Assembly (NCBI RefSeq): GCF_002995745.1
Contig: NZ_PVXQ01000016.1
Coordinates: forward strand, 1-64,000
Source: Clostridium vincentii
GTDB taxonomy: Bacteria; Bacillota; Clostridia; Clostridiales; Clostridiaceae
Length of the DNA: 64,000 nt
Reading direction: 5' to 3'
Part shown: positions 1-9,767 of the stretch, piece after piece
How the letters are laid out: every line of letters starts with the position of its first letter
How positions within the stretch are numbered: the first letter of the stretch is position 1
The notes under the pieces: model-generated
The model's database searches: none
What the model saw: the letters and a program-made list of their open reading frames with translations, nothing else
Told to the model about the DNA's origin: nothing
Position numbers and translations under genes: made by a program

Positions 1-63
1 ATAAATCCAACTCCATTCTTTTTATCTTAGCAATAAAATTATAATGGATAATTTATGTATTGG

Positions 64-95
64 GGAGATGTTTTTACATCTCCTTTATTTTTTTG
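64..95 (+). terminator. Rho-independent terminator of a gene left of the window
   Basis: GGAGATG and CATCTCC form a 7-bp stem with a 6-base loop, followed on the + strand by a T-rich run. No gene upstream lies inside the window, so it probably ends a + strand gene that stops before base 1. The rest of 1-277 holds no supportable gene. Confidence 0.75.
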
Positions 96-189
96 CTACC
101 TTTGCCTACTAAAATTATACTCTAACTTTTATATTATTTATTGTTCTAATTTTGTATGTTTATTTGATCTTTCTACTTTTAGAGGCAAC

Positions 190-221
190 AAAAAAAGGAT
201 TAAGCAAATCCTGCTTAATCC
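190..221 (-). terminator. Terminator of the DEAD-box helicase
   Basis: GGATTAAGCA / TGCTTAATCC is a perfect 10-bp stem with a 5-base loop. On the minus strand it is followed by a run of T (the A-run at 190-196). It lies about 55 bases after the helicase stop codon. Its sequence closely resembles the terminator at 3532-3562. Confidence 0.85.
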
Positions 222-277
222 CTTTATGTATTTCTTTTTTAAGAAGAAAAATTCATACCTGAATAATTATCTTATCC

Positions 278-1579
278 TTAATTTTCTTTTTTCTTGCTTT
301 TAGCATAATGGCGATTTTTATCATTTTTCGCTACATTATTTTTTGATGAACTTGTTCCTTTGCCTCTCCTATTATCAGGAGAAGTAGTTCTTGACGTCGA
401 AGCTTTTCGAGTTGATACTTCTTTTGATTTAAGAGGCTCTTCTACTAATTGAAATGGATGATCTTCAACTACAGGTATTGTTTTAGATATTAGTTTTTGA
501 ATATCACGTAGTAGAAGCTTTTCTTCTTGATTACAAAAAGAAATTGCCATTCCTCCAAGTCCAGCTCGTCCAGTACGACCTATTCTATGAACATAGGTTT
601 CTGGAACTTCTGGTAAATCTAAATTAATTACATGAGATAATTCAGCCACGTCAATTCCACGCGCTGCTATATCTGTTGCAACCAATATTCTTATCTTTTT
701 TTCTTTAAAGTTACTTAAAGCTAACTGCCTTGCATTTTGAGATTTATTTCCATGAATCGCTTGGGATTGAAGCCCAGCTTTTTCTAAAGCTTTTACTATT
801 TTATCTGCTCCATGTTTTGTTCTGGAAAACACTAATGCAGACACGATAGATTCATCTTTTAATAAATGAATTAGCAAGTGTATCTTATTGCTTTTATTCA
901 CATAATAAACTGCTTGTTCTATGATATCAACCGTAGAAGATACGGGTGTTATTTCTACCTTTACTGGATTCTTTAGTAGGTGATCTGCAAGCTTTGCAAT
1001 TCCATTAGGCATAGTAGCAGAAAAAAGCATGGTTTGTCTGAAATCAGGAATAAATTTAATAATTTTTCGTACATCTTGAATCATTCCCATATCAAGCATA
1101 TGATCTGCCTCGTCAAGTACAAAGTATTTTATACTATTTAAGTGAACAAAGCCTTGGTTAATTAAATCTAATAATCTACCTGGAGTTGCCACTACGATAT
1201 CAATTCCGCTGCCCAGTGACTTTGTCTGAGGATTTTGGGATACTCCACCGAATATCACTAGAGTTTTAATATCTAGATGTTCCCCATAAGATTCAAAGCT
1301 ATCTCCTATTTGAATTGCAAGCTCTCTTGTTGGAGCTACTATCAATGCTTTTATTTTTCTATTTCCTTTTAGGTTTTTTGGCTCAGCTGCAAGACCTTGT
1401 AAAATTGGTATAGCAAATGCTGCTGTCTTTCCAGTACCAGTTTGAGCGCAACCTAATAAATCCATTCCTTTAAGTAATGATGGAATAGCTTTTACCTGTA
1501 TAGGTGTAGCTTTAGTATATCCTTCAGTTTTTAAAGCCTTCTGTATAGGCTCAATTATATTTAAATCTTCAAATAACAA
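278..1579 (-). CDS. DEAD-box ATP-dependent RNA helicase (RhlE/CshA type)
   Basis: This is an ATP-dependent RNA-unwinding enzyme of the DEAD-box family. In order I see a Q-motif region (residues 1-28), Walker A AQTGTGKT (45-52), PTRELA, DEAD in [13 protein letters not shown] in FSATMP, and [10 protein letters not shown]. The tail from about residue 380 is Ser/Lys/Arg-rich and low in complexity, as in RhlE/CshA proteins that bind rRNA or degradosome partners. The start codon is TTG, chosen because AAAGGAG lies 8 bases upstream and no ATG fits better. It stands alone with its own terminator. The family call is certain; the exact RNA substrate (ribosome assembly or cold adaptation) is inference. 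Confidence 0.93.
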   Translation of the reverse strand: MLFEDLNIIEPIQKALKTEGYTKATPIQVKAIPSLLKGMDLLGCAQTGTGKTAAFAIPILQGLAAEPKNLKGNRKIKALIVAPTRELAIQIGDSFESYGEHLDIKTLVIFGGVSQNPQTKSLGSGIDIVVATPGRLLDLINQGFVHLNSIKYFVLDEADHMLDMGMIQDVRKIIKFIPDFRQTMLFSATMPNGIAKLADHLLKNPVKVEITPVSSTVDIIEQAVYYVNKSNKIHLLIHLLKDESIVSALVFSRTKHGADKIVKALEKAGLQSQAIHGNKSQNARQLALSNFKEKKIRILVATDIAARGIDVAELSHVINLDLPEVPETYVHRIGRTGRAGLGGMAISFCNQEEKLLLRDIQKLISKTIPVVEDHPFQLVEEPLKSKEVSTRKASTSRTTSPDNRRGKGTSSSKNNVAKNDKNRHYAKSKKKEN

Positions 1580-1770
1580 TATTATTTCTCCTTTTAATCT
1601 TTATTTTTATTGTAATTAAGTATTGTGATTCATAAACTATGTAGTTTCACATTAAATATTAACACAATAGTCTTATATATGACAATATTGTGTTCATTTA
1701 TTTATGGAATAATCGTCATATTTTGTGTTTTAAAATATTTCCATCGTCTTGAAAAATTTATATCAATCTA

Positions 1771-2247
1771 CTATTCTTCACTAGATTTTAAGCTAGATGA
1801 CACTACCGAATCTGATTGTGATTCTGATAAAATTTGCTTTTGATTATCTTTTATAAGATAAATTTTCACTAAAAATAATATTGCTAATGTAATAACACCA
1901 ATTAACATATCTATAGCAGCAGTATTATAAATAAGCATTTTTCTAGCCATAGCATATATCATTACACCTATCACATTATTTGGATTATGTTTTACTAACA
2001 TCATTGATAATTCAAGTGCAATTATCAATAAAAGCATAAATGATGTCAATTCTTGAAAAGTATCATAATTTACTAATTCCTTTAAATAACCCATATCTTT
2101 ATATAAAGTTATCACCAGTCCCAGAGCGCTAATCAAAACTAAAATGATAAGTAATACTGCTAGAAAAATTTCTATGCCTCTAATAACGAAAATAACACGA
2201 TTAGATAACTTTTCATACAATATTGGCTTTTTATTAAAAATATTCAT
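1771..2247 (-). CDS. PsiE-like (phosphate-starvation-inducible E family) membrane protein
   Basis: This 158-residue protein has about four hydrophobic segments (roughly 20-48, 70-85, 95-105 and 112-132) and a Ser/Glu-rich C-terminal tail. The arrangement and the TFQELTSFMLLLIIALEL stretch resemble the PsiE family of small inner-membrane proteins, whose biochemical role is not established. It lies 21 bases downstream of the GTPase gene on the same strand with its own AAGGGGAA ribosome site, so the two are probably co-transcribed. A hairpin at 1659-1695 (AACACAATA / TATTGTGTT) could end the transcript. The function is unknown and the family call is by pattern only. Confidence 0.65.
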   Translation of the reverse strand: MNIFNKKPILYEKLSNRVIFVIRGIEIFLAVLLIILVLISALGLVITLYKDMGYLKELVNYDTFQELTSFMLLLIIALELSMMLVKHNPNNVIGVMIYAMARKMLIYNTAAIDMLIGVITLAILFLVKIYLIKDNQKQILSESQSDSVVSSSLKSSEE

Positions 2248-2268
2248 TTGATTCCCCTTTAATTAATT

Positions 2269-3387
2269 TTATTTTTTAGTATTAAAATGCTTCTTCAGTT
2301 CATTATACATCATTTCTGATATTTCTTCATTTCTTGTTACCTTACCTTCATATTGATTGGTCACTACTTTTTTCATAACCTCTATGTACGAAAATGCTAA
2401 TGATGTAGTCAATAAACTTGCTGTAACTCCACTAATAAGGCCCCCAATTATTGTTCCTGCTCCTGGTAAAAACTTTATTAAATTTGCAACCACAGTCCTT
2501 CCTGCAAATGTTGCCCCTGCAATGCCTCCAACTCCTGTTGATATTGCCAGAAGTAAATTTTTATCAATCTTAAGACCAAAAATTGTTGTTATGTGAGCTA
2601 ACATTCCTACTTGTTCCGGAACTAGTATTGTAGCATCTGAAAATGGAATTGGTGAGAATCCAACCCCAAATGAAGTTGTTATATACCCCAATGCCCATTT
2701 AGTAGCTTCGTCTACTTTTCTTTTTATATCTACCTTCTGGGCATTATTAAAAGCTCTTCTTATACCTTGTGGTAAAATTTGATATGTTTTTTCCACCAAT
2801 TCCACTAAACCAAATTCAGGTAACTCTACACTTCCAAATTTAATAGGTTCTGCCAATACTCTTTGTATGCCTCGTATGTCTAAATTCAAATTATCAATGT
2901 ACTTTTCTAGTTCCTTTGAATTATCACTAAAGCTTTGAGTTAATACTATAACTACTGGTATCTTTTGAGCTAACTCTTTAATCCACTCAATCTCAAAATC
3001 CTCAATTCTATTAGACGCTGCATTAATACAGTACCATACAACATGGATTAAATTTTCTGTATTTATATCTCGACTATTATGTATTCTATCTATTTCAGCA
3101 TTAATATCATTTCTTACCTTCTTCTGAATTTCCTGATCTAATTCTAGGCCTCTACTATCATATAAATTAATAGGAATACCTTCTTTAGTAATTTTTTTCA
3201 GGTATTGTGTTACTGGTCTTCCTATCCCAGTTTCAGCTAAACTTTCTCTGAATATATTATTTATTAATGTACTTTTTCCAACCCCTGTTTTTCCAATTAA
3301 CATTATATTAGCCGGTATAATTTTTTTTTCTTCTTCAATTATTTTATTGAATAGTTCATTTACAAAATTATGATTTTCCATAAGCAC
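2269..3387 (-). CDS. Era/TrmE-like GTPase with C-terminal DUF697-type membrane domain
   Basis: The N-terminal half is a GTPase: P-loop GKTGVGKS (residues 32-39), Thr-containing switch I (ETGIGRPVTQ), G3 DSRGLE, and a G4-like VLTQS in place of the usual NKxD. The C-terminal half (about 220-345) has hydrophobic helices and the GVGFSPIPFSDA motif typical of DUF697/YcjF-like proteins. The 372 residues fit that family. Two starts are possible: GTG at 3387 (AAGGCGG 5 bases upstream) or ATG at 3381. The PsiE-like gene follows 21 bases downstream, suggesting a two-gene unit that acts at the membrane. Its cellular job is unknown. Confidence 0.8.
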   Translation of the reverse strand: MLMENHNFVNELFNKIIEEEKKIIPANIMLIGKTGVGKSTLINNIFRESLAETGIGRPVTQYLKKITKEGIPINLYDSRGLELDQEIQKKVRNDINAEIDRIHNSRDINTENLIHVVWYCINAASNRIEDFEIEWIKELAQKIPVVIVLTQSFSDNSKELEKYIDNLNLDIRGIQRVLAEPIKFGSVELPEFGLVELVEKTYQILPQGIRRAFNNAQKVDIKRKVDEATKWALGYITTSFGVGFSPIPFSDATILVPEQVGMLAHITTIFGLKIDKNLLLAISTGVGGIAGATFAGRTVVANLIKFLPGAGTIIGGLISGVTASLLTTSLAFSYIEVMKKVVTNQYEGKVTRNEEISEMMYNELKKHFNTKK

Positions 3388-3531
3388 ACCCGCCTTTACT
3401 TTATATTATAACAAAATGTATCATAACAATTCAATAAAATAACTATTTACAGTATAAAGCTTGTGGTGCTGATGATTAATATACCTTAAACTCAATATGA
3501 TGTATAACTACTGTACTCTTTTCTACGTAGC

Positions 3532-3562
3532 AAAAAATGACTAAGCAAATCATGCTTAGTCA
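3532..3562 (-). terminator. Terminator of the rRNA methyltransferase gene
   Basis: TGACTAAGCA / TGCTTAGTCA forms a perfect 10-bp stem with an AATCA loop, flanked by six A on the left (T-run on the minus strand) and TTTTATTT on the right. It starts 33 bases after the stop codon at 3595. Confidence 0.85.
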
Positions 3563-3594
3563 TTTTATTTATCTAATTCTTTGTCTGTTTACTC

Positions 3595-4953
3595 TTACAC
3601 TTTTTTGACTATCTTCACAACTACTTCACCATGTGGAGTTTGTGCAAACATATCTTTGACCCTAAGCTTTACTATCTCATATCCAGACTCTACTAATACC
3701 TTTAGATCATTAACTAAGGTTTTAGGATTACAAGATACATAGATTATCTCCTTGGCATTAAACTTAATTACATAATCAAGTGCCTTTGGATGAACTCCGC
3801 TTCTAGGTGGATCTAGTATAATTATATCTGGCTTATACTTAACAGTTTTAATTATTTCAGCTACATCTCCAGCTAAGAATTCACAGTTATTAAGACCATT
3901 TAGCTTAGCATTTTCCTTAGCTGCCTCAACAGCCTCCTCAATAAGCTCAATTCCAACAACCTTCCTGGCATTCGGTGCAACTATTTGACCTATGCTTCCA
4001 GTTCCACAATATAAATCAAATACTGTTTTGTCATCAGAATTTCCCATATATTCCCTAACTATACTATAGAGACTTTCTGCTCCTTTAGTATTAGTTTGGA
4101 AAAAGGAAAATGGTGATATATTAAATCTTAGTCCTAATAAATTCTCCTGTATATGGTCTATACCATATAGCACATTAACTTTTTCAGGAATAACTGCATC
4201 TGATAAGGAATCATTTTCTGTGTGTAATAGAGAAACTAGATTTCCATCAAATTTAGTTTCTTTTATTATATTTACATACTCAGTTAAATCAAAATCCACT
4301 TGAGTTGTAGTTACTAAATTAACCATTAACTCTCCAGTGTTTTTTGCCTTCCTTATAACCAGATGTCTTAAGTATCCTTCTCTTTTCATAACTCTATAAT
4401 AAGTTAATTCCTGCTTTTTAAAGTAATCTACTGTTAATGTAAGTATCTTTCTGAAATCTTCATCAACTATCTTACATTGATCCACATTAACAACTGCAAA
4501 GGATCTATTTTTCATATGCATTCCAAGAGTAAGTTCTCCACCTTTTTCCAGGTCTCCAAAGGTGAATTCCATCTTATTTCTGTATTCCCATTCTTCATAA
4601 CTTCCCGTTACCCCTTCATATTCTAAAGGTTTAAGGCCAGCTTTTTCAAAAAGATCTAGAACTTCATTTCCTAAAAATTCTAGTTGCTTTTCATAGGTTA
4701 AATTTTGAGATGAACATCCTCCACAAATTCCAAAGTGGGGACATTTAGCTTCTATTTCGTATTCTGCTCTTTCAACAACCTCTAAAGGTTTTATTTCAGC
4801 ATAATCAGCTTTTTTCTTTTTAATTCTTCCCCTTATTACTTGCCCTGGGAAAGAGTTTTTTACGTATATCTTCTTATCGCCTTCTCTGCCTATTCCCATT
4901 GAAGGAAATTCTGTTTTTTCAATTTTAACTAATATCTCATTACCTTTTTTCAT
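3595..4953 (-). CDS. rlmD: 23S rRNA (uracil-5-)-methyltransferase, RlmD/TrmA family
   Basis: This enzyme makes 5-methyluridine in 23S rRNA using S-adenosylmethionine. A TRAM domain occupies about residues 1-60. An iron-sulfur motif follows with C71, C77 and C80 ([10 protein letters not shown]), and a fourth Cys lies near residue 160 (VDQCKIVD). The SAM-binding [11 protein letters not shown] and the catalytic Cys motif [12 protein letters not shown] lie in the C-terminal half. The 452-residue length is normal. The RDD-like gene lies 46 bases upstream on the same strand. Which uridine is modified (the U747/U1939 pair in the Gram-positive RlmCD) cannot be read from sequence. Confidence 0.93.
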   Translation of the reverse strand: MKKGNEILVKIEKTEFPSMGIGREGDKKIYVKNSFPGQVIRGRIKKKKADYAEIKPLEVVERAEYEIEAKCPHFGICGGCSSQNLTYEKQLEFLGNEVLDLFEKAGLKPLEYEGVTGSYEEWEYRNKMEFTFGDLEKGGELTLGMHMKNRSFAVVNVDQCKIVDEDFRKILTLTVDYFKKQELTYYRVMKREGYLRHLVIRKAKNTGELMVNLVTTTQVDFDLTEYVNIIKETKFDGNLVSLLHTENDSLSDAVIPEKVNVLYGIDHIQENLLGLRFNISPFSFFQTNTKGAESLYSIVREYMGNSDDKTVFDLYCGTGSIGQIVAPNARKVVGIELIEEAVEAAKENAKLNGLNNCEFLAGDVAEIIKTVKYKPDIIILDPPRSGVHPKALDYVIKFNAKEIIYVSCNPKTLVNDLKVLVESGYEIVKLRVKDMFAQTPHGEVVVKIVKKV

Positions 4954-4999
4954 TATATACTCCTATTTATATCTTTAATCTCTTGTTCTTTTTTAACTT

Positions 5000-5263
5000 T
5001 TACTCTGCTTTAATAGCTTCTGTTTTAGCTATTCCATCAAGCTTTAATATTCTTTTACCTAAAGTTGTACCATATCTTGAATTCTCCATAATAGGGAAAT
5101 AGAATACATTACCTATAAATAAATATGCAGTTAAAAACACTTCTGGCTGCACTATTTTAAAGCCCGCTGCTCCAAGTATAAACTCTGTTACAAATAATAA
5201 AATTGCAGCAACCCCAAATAATATCATTTCATCTAATAAATTAGCAAATATTTTCTTAATCAA
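5000..5263 (-). CDS. Short RDD-family membrane protein
   Basis: This 87-residue protein has two hydrophobic helices (about 10-33 and 42-57) and then RYGTTLGKRILKLDG, which matches the second conserved block of RDD-domain proteins. The first Arg-Asp-Asp block is only partly kept (LLDEMILFG). It is upstream of rlmD and probably shares its transcript. RDD proteins are thought to take part in transport, but the substrate is unknown and this copy is short for the family. Confidence 0.65.
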   Translation of the reverse strand: MIKKIFANLLDEMILFGVAAILLFVTEFILGAAGFKIVQPEVFLTAYLFIGNVFYFPIMENSRYGTTLGKRILKLDGIAKTEAIKAE

Positions 5264-5359
5264 ATTTATTCCTCCTATAAGTCTTTACATTAAAATATTA
5301 TATTTCTCCTAACACCACTTAATTATATCATTAAACCTATAATTTTAAAACTGTAATCC

Positions 5360-5947
5360 TTATATAGTAATTTTATCCTTAAGCTTTTCAAAAGAAGCCT
5401 CCCCTATTCCCTTAATATTTTTAATATCCTCAATTGACTCAAATCCGCCCTTTTCTTCTCTATAGCTTATTATATCCTTTGCTCTAGCAGGGCCTATCCC
5501 TGGCAAGGTATCTAGTTCAGCTTCACTTGCTGTATTTATATCTATAATTGGAGACACATCCTCATTACTTTCATTTGCTACTACCTGTTTCACTTCATTT
5601 TTATTCGCTATATTTATTGACTGATGATTTTTAAGTTTTTCTGCTCTATTAATTTTGTTCATATCAGCATCTGGCTTTAATCCACCTGCCTCCGATATTA
5701 AATCCTCAATGATACTTTCCTCTTTTAGCCAGTATATATTAGGATTCATTATCTCCCCCTTTATCTCAACTACAATCTTATTATCCTCTATTGCAACTAC
5801 TTCTTTTATTTCATCCTCAACAAATATGCTTTCATTATCATTTTTTTTCAACTCTTTCTGTCCTCCAGTGAGATATGAAAAAAGCATATATGATCCTAAT
5901 ATTATAAGCAACACTACAATTCCAATAGTTTTATAATTTTTTTTCAT
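5360..5947 (-). CDS. comEA: ComEA-like DNA-binding competence protein
   Basis: It has one N-terminal membrane helix (residues 7-26), a SLBB-like segment (about 55-115, VVEIKGEIMNPNIYWL) and a C-terminal helix-hairpin-helix pair (about 134-195) with DINTASEAELDTLPGIGPA and IKGIGEASFEKL. That is the full ComEA layout: a membrane-anchored protein that binds double-stranded DNA outside the cell during uptake. Start ATG at 5947 has AAGGAGGAAA upstream. No comEC or comEB is adjacent, so its role in transformation here is inference. Confidence 0.9.
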   Translation of the reverse strand: MKKNYKTIGIVVLLIILGSYMLFSYLTGGQKELKKNDNESIFVEDEIKEVVAIEDNKIVVEIKGEIMNPNIYWLKEESIIEDLISEAGGLKPDADMNKINRAEKLKNHQSINIANKNEVKQVVANESNEDVSPIIDINTASEAELDTLPGIGPARAKDIISYREEKGGFESIEDIKNIKGIGEASFEKLKDKITI

Positions 5948-6093
5948 AAATTTCCTCCTTAAAAGTACTTCTTAATTATTGACAAATGAATTTTATTTAT
6001 CCAATATTTTGGTAATTTTAATATTTATCTAGGATTTTCGCTAATACTTTGATAGAATGTATTAATAATATAAATTTAATTGAGAGGTAATCT

Positions 6094-7386
6094 ATGAATA
6101 AACTAAAAATGTATTTAAATATATTAATATGTTTTGTTGTTATATTAATTGTTACTACTTTAATAATTCCATCCATAGCGTCTTACGCAACAGCAGAACC
6201 TCCACAAATAAATTCTGAAGGTGCTACCTTAATGGATGCTACAACTGGCCAAATTCTATATTCTAAAAATGGCGACACTAACTATTTTCCTGCATCTATA
6301 ACAAAAGTTCTTACTGCTTTAGTAGTTTTAGAAAACACTAAATTAGATGATAAGGTAACTGTAGGTGAGAAGCCGCCCTTTGCAGATGGAACATCTGTTG
6401 GAATTAAAACTGGTGAGATATTTACAGTTCATCAGCTTCTTTTAGGACTTTTGCTAGAATCAGGCAATGATTGTGCTGAAGCTTTAGCAGAGCATGTATC
6501 TGGCTCCTGTGAAGAATTTGCCAAACTTATGACTGAGCGTGCAAAGAAACTTGGAACTAAAAGTTCAACTTTTAAAAATCCTAGTGGTTTACCAGATCCT
6601 GAACATGTTACAACATCTAATGATTATTCTTTAATAATGAAGGAAATTATTAAAAACCCTGATTTCTTAGATATAGATAAGACAACTAATTTGCAGCTAC
6701 CTACTAGCAATTTAGGGGAACAAAGAATATTCAATAATCGTAATTACATTTTGCTTAAAAATTCAAATTACTATTATCCATTCTCTATAGCTTCGAAGAA
6801 AGGGTATACTATAGATGCGAAATTCACAAATGTAATATCCGCTACAAAAGATGGTCGTACTTTAATTGTTACTTCATTGAAAGGTGAAGATATTAATAAG
6901 TCCTATGAAGATGCAACTAATTTGTTAAATTATGGTTTTGACAATTTTACAAAGGTTACACTTTATTCACAAGGTGATATTGTTGATTCTATTTCATTAA
7001 GTGATGGTACTTCTCTTCCTCTACTTGCTTCTAAGGATATTTATTATACTGTGAAGACGGGTGATCAGGATACCTTAGATAAATCTGTGGATTATGAAGC
7101 CCCTACTGATTTAGATAACAAGTCCCTTACTCGAGGAGAAATCTTAACTAAAGGAAAAGTTATCTTAAACGGGGAAGAAATTCAAGATATTGAGTTAGCA
7201 AGTGGTATTTCAAGAGATTCTAATGCAAAAATGACTCTAGCATCTTTTTTTGAAAACTACACCACTATTATAGTTTTATTAGGTGGAGGAATTGTTATTC
7301 TATTTGTAATCAAAACTATTAATAGACGAAAAAGGATACGTGAAAGAATTAGAAGATCACGCATAAATCAAATCTTAAATAAATAA
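6094..7386 (+). CDS. D-alanyl-D-alanine carboxypeptidase (DacF/PBP5 type) with an altered third motif
   Basis: This is an S11 family penicillin-binding protein that normally trims the last D-Ala from peptidoglycan stem peptides outside the membrane. A signal peptide covers residues 1-34. SxxK is S68-I-T-K71 and SGN is 123-125. The third motif, usually KTG, reads K235-K236-G237 (SKKGYT). A C-terminal membrane helix (about 385-407) and a very basic tail follow. Start ATG has GAGAGG 8 bases upstream. It is convergent with the pseudouridine synthase and shares its terminator. The missing Thr is unusual and may change activity; 430 residues is a normal length. Confidence 0.88.
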   Translation: MNKLKMYLNILICFVVILIVTTLIIPSIASYATAEPPQINSEGATLMDATTGQILYSKNGDTNYFPASITKVLTALVVLENTKLDDKVTVGEKPPFADGTSVGIKTGEIFTVHQLLLGLLLESGNDCAEALAEHVSGSCEEFAKLMTERAKKLGTKSSTFKNPSGLPDPEHVTTSNDYSLIMKEIIKNPDFLDIDKTTNLQLPTSNLGEQRIFNNRNYILLKNSNYYYPFSIASKKGYTIDAKFTNVISATKDGRTLIVTSLKGEDINKSYEDATNLLNYGFDNFTKVTLYSQGDIVDSISLSDGTSLPLLASKDIYYTVKTGDQDTLDKSVDYEAPTDLDNKSLTRGEILTKGKVILNGEEIQDIELASGISRDSNAKMTLASFFENYTTIIVLLGGGIVILFVIKTINRRKRIRERIRRSRINQILNK

Positions 7387-7433
7387 GTTAAAGGTCAATG
7401 GAAATCCAATTAACCCTTAGACAAAATCAAAAA

Positions 7434-7463
7434 AATAACAGACCAGTATACTGGTCTGTTATT
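7434..7463. terminator. Bidirectional terminator between dacF-like and rluD-like genes
   Basis: AATAACAGACCAG / CTGGTCTGTTATT is a perfect 13-bp stem with a TATA loop. It has an A-run on its left and T-rich sequence on its right, so it can end both convergent transcripts. Confidence 0.92.
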
Positions 7464-7482
7464 TCTTTTCATAGGACTTATT

Positions 7483-8379
7483 TTATATTCTTTCTAATAA
7501 ATTTTTCATATCTTCTGGAAGTTCTGATCTCAATGATAAAATTTTCTTTGTTTTTGGTGACATAAAATCTAATCCATAGGCATGTAGTGCCTGTCTTTCA
7601 ATTAAACCTTTTTCCTCTTCTCCATATCCATATAAGGTGTCTCCATAGATAGGATGGCCTAAATGATTGAGATGTACCCTTATTTGATGTGTTCTACCCG
7701 TTTCTAATTTACACTCAATTAAATCTCCCCCATCAAAGCTTTCCAACACCTTATAATGAGTTATGCTTCTTTGGCCTCTTTCATCCACAACCCTTCTAAC
7801 TATGTCCCCTTCATCATTTCTATAAATAGGTTCATCTATTGTACCTTCTTTTTCCTCTAAGTGTCCGTGTACAATAGCTAAATACCATTTCTGTAATTCA
7901 TTTTTTTCCATTTGCTTTGATAGAGCCATATGTGCATATTGATTTTTTGCGATAATAATTAGTCCTGAAGTATCCATATCTAATCTACTTACAAGTCTTA
8001 CTATGCAATTTTGCTTACTCTCTTGAAAGTAATATAAAACTCCATTTGCTAAAGTACCTGTTGTATAGGTACTATTTGGATGAACCACAATATTAGGTTG
8101 CTTATTTACAACTAAAATTTCTGAATCCTCATAAATTATATTAATATCCATCTTCTCTGGAACTATATTTTGACTTTCTACTCTCTGAAGCTTAACTGCA
8201 ACTTCATCACCTGTGTGTAGAATTTCTCGCATTCTAACTGGAATATTGTTAACTAGAACCCTTTGCTCCTTAGAAGCGCTTCTAATTAGTCTACCTGACA
8301 GTTCCAAATCTTCTTTTAGAAACTGTCTAATGGTAAGTCCTTCATAATTTTCTTCTACTTTTTTTTCTAAAGTACTCAT
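7483..8379 (-). CDS. RluA/RluD-family RNA pseudouridine synthase
   Basis: It converts uridine to pseudouridine in RNA, probably 23S rRNA. An S4-like domain (about residues 15-70, LIRSASKEQRVLVNN) comes first. The catalytic domain carries RLDMDTSGL with the catalytic Asp, then GRTHQIRVHL and GHPIYGDTLYG. The 298 residues are typical. It lies 2 bases after the LCP gene on the same strand, the last gene of the long yhbY-nadD-yqeK-LCP run. The exact target (RluD, RluA or RluC-like) cannot be decided from the sequence. Confidence 0.93.
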   Translation of the reverse strand: MSTLEKKVEENYEGLTIRQFLKEDLELSGRLIRSASKEQRVLVNNIPVRMREILHTGDEVAVKLQRVESQNIVPEKMDINIIYEDSEILVVNKQPNIVVHPNSTYTTGTLANGVLYYFQESKQNCIVRLVSRLDMDTSGLIIIAKNQYAHMALSKQMEKNELQKWYLAIVHGHLEEKEGTIDEPIYRNDEGDIVRRVVDERGQRSITHYKVLESFDGGDLIECKLETGRTHQIRVHLNHLGHPIYGDTLYGYGEEEKGLIERQALHAYGLDFMSPKTKKILSLRSELPEDMKNLLERI

Positions 8380-8381
8380 TG

Positions 8382-9752
8382 CTACTCTCCTAATTTTTTA
8401 TAATCATTTCCTATTATAATAACTACATCATAGTCATTGTATTCACTATCTGTTGGTTTCCCCTCGAATTTAGTTATTTCACTTATCTGTGAAGCTAAAA
8501 TCTTCTTAATATCCTTATCATCCGTTTGGATAACACTTTTTTCGTGAGGATCTGCATTGCCAGTATCAATTTTAGACCATCCAAAAACCTCTAAAGCAGT
8601 CTTCGCTTGTGCTGCTTGCGAAATAATCTTAGTTCCATTAAGAATCAATATCCTTGATTCGCTTTTGCTGCTTGTAGTTGCCACAGCTCCGGATTGAAGA
8701 GACTGTAAAAGCTCTTTATTGCTATTTTTATTAAATACTAAATAAGATTGTCCACTTATTGTTTTAGGATCTCCTTGTATTGTTTTCATTTCTAATTTAT
8801 CTTTTAGTGTTACAAATTTTAATCCATAATTTATCATATTAAATGAAGACATATTAGTATCCATATTTTCTGCTACAGAATTTAATATTTTTGATAATTT
8901 AAATATTATACTTGGACTCTTACATTTATCTACAATCTTTTGCAAGAACTCGTGTTGATTATTAATTCTATCTAAGTCTCCATTTGCTAAGCCAGAACCA
9001 TCATTGTTTTTTCTCCATCTAAAATACTCCTCAGCCTTTTGACCATCAAGTTGAACAGTAGTCCCTTCTTTGAAATTTATATGAAGATCTTGTGCATCAT
9101 CATCATAAATCATATTTCTTTTTATATCTACTTCTATACCTCCAATAGCGTCTATGAATCCTCTAAAGGCTGCATAATCTATTTTTACTATATAGTTTAC
9201 AGTTACAGATAGCATATTTTCAACAACAGTTTTAACCTTTTGATCTCCACCATTTTGGTATGCTGCATTAATTTTATAAGTACCACTATTATCATTTACT
9301 AGAGTATCTCTTGGAATAGATATAACCTGTGCACTTTTACTTTCTTTATTATAGTTAATCATCATCATTGTATCAGTTCTTTTTATATCATTATTTTCTG
9401 CTTGATTAACATCTCCTATATCCATACCTAAGACCAAGATATTAACTGAATCTCCAGCTGGTGCAGTGGCTTTTATTGTATTCTCATTATTTATCTTAAA
9501 GAAAAATCCAATTAATGAAAGTATAGCGCTTAAAATCATTATTGTAATGCAAATTGAAATTCCTAAAACAATTTTTTTAACTATACTTTTATTTTTCTTT
9601 CTTTTATTTTTCAAGCTTACCTTCTGTTTTTTTCCCTCAGGTACATCTTTAAATTTAACATGTCTACTTCTTTCAATATCCTCTAAGCTACGAGGTGCTC
9701 TTCGTTTTCTCTTCCTTCTTATAGCTTCTGGTTCTCGTCTATCCGTCCCCAT
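8382..9752 (-). CDS. LytR-CpsA-Psr (LCP) cell-wall ligase with LytR_C domain
   Basis: LCP proteins transfer teichoic acid or other glycopolymers from lipid carriers to peptidoglycan on the outer face of the membrane. The N-terminus (1-58) is strongly basic and cytoplasmic. A membrane helix follows at about 59-88, then the LCP catalytic domain (about 105-300; VNILVLGMDIG, TDTMMMINY, SIPRDTLV, RWRKNNDGSGLANGDLDR with the phosphate-binding Arg residues). A LytR_C domain (about 365-450, ILNGTKIISQAA) ends the protein. It lies 15 bases downstream of yqeK. The polymer attached is unknown. Confidence 0.92.
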   Translation of the reverse strand: MGTDRREPEAIRRKRKRRAPRSLEDIERSRHVKFKDVPEGKKQKVSLKNKRKKNKSIVKKIVLGISICITIMILSAILSLIGFFFKINNENTIKATAPAGDSVNILVLGMDIGDVNQAENNDIKRTDTMMMINYNKESKSAQVISIPRDTLVNDNSGTYKINAAYQNGGDQKVKTVVENMLSVTVNYIVKIDYAAFRGFIDAIGGIEVDIKRNMIYDDDAQDLHINFKEGTTVQLDGQKAEEYFRWRKNNDGSGLANGDLDRINNQHEFLQKIVDKCKSPSIIFKLSKILNSVAENMDTNMSSFNMINYGLKFVTLKDKLEMKTIQGDPKTISGQSYLVFNKNSNKELLQSLQSGAVATTSSKSESRILILNGTKIISQAAQAKTALEVFGWSKIDTGNADPHEKSVIQTDDKDIKKILASQISEITKFEGKPTDSEYNDYDVVIIIGNDYKKLGE

Positions 9753-9767
9753 ACCCTTTTCCCCCTC

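Noticed and set aside
55-303. 82-residue + strand frame at the window start
   Set aside because: It runs across the helicase terminator and into the helicase gene, has no ribosome site and is Phe/Leu/Asn-rich by composition only.
1625-1843. 72-residue + strand frame
   Set aside because: It overlaps the end of the PsiE-like gene antisense and lacks a ribosome site; low-complexity AT-rich translation.
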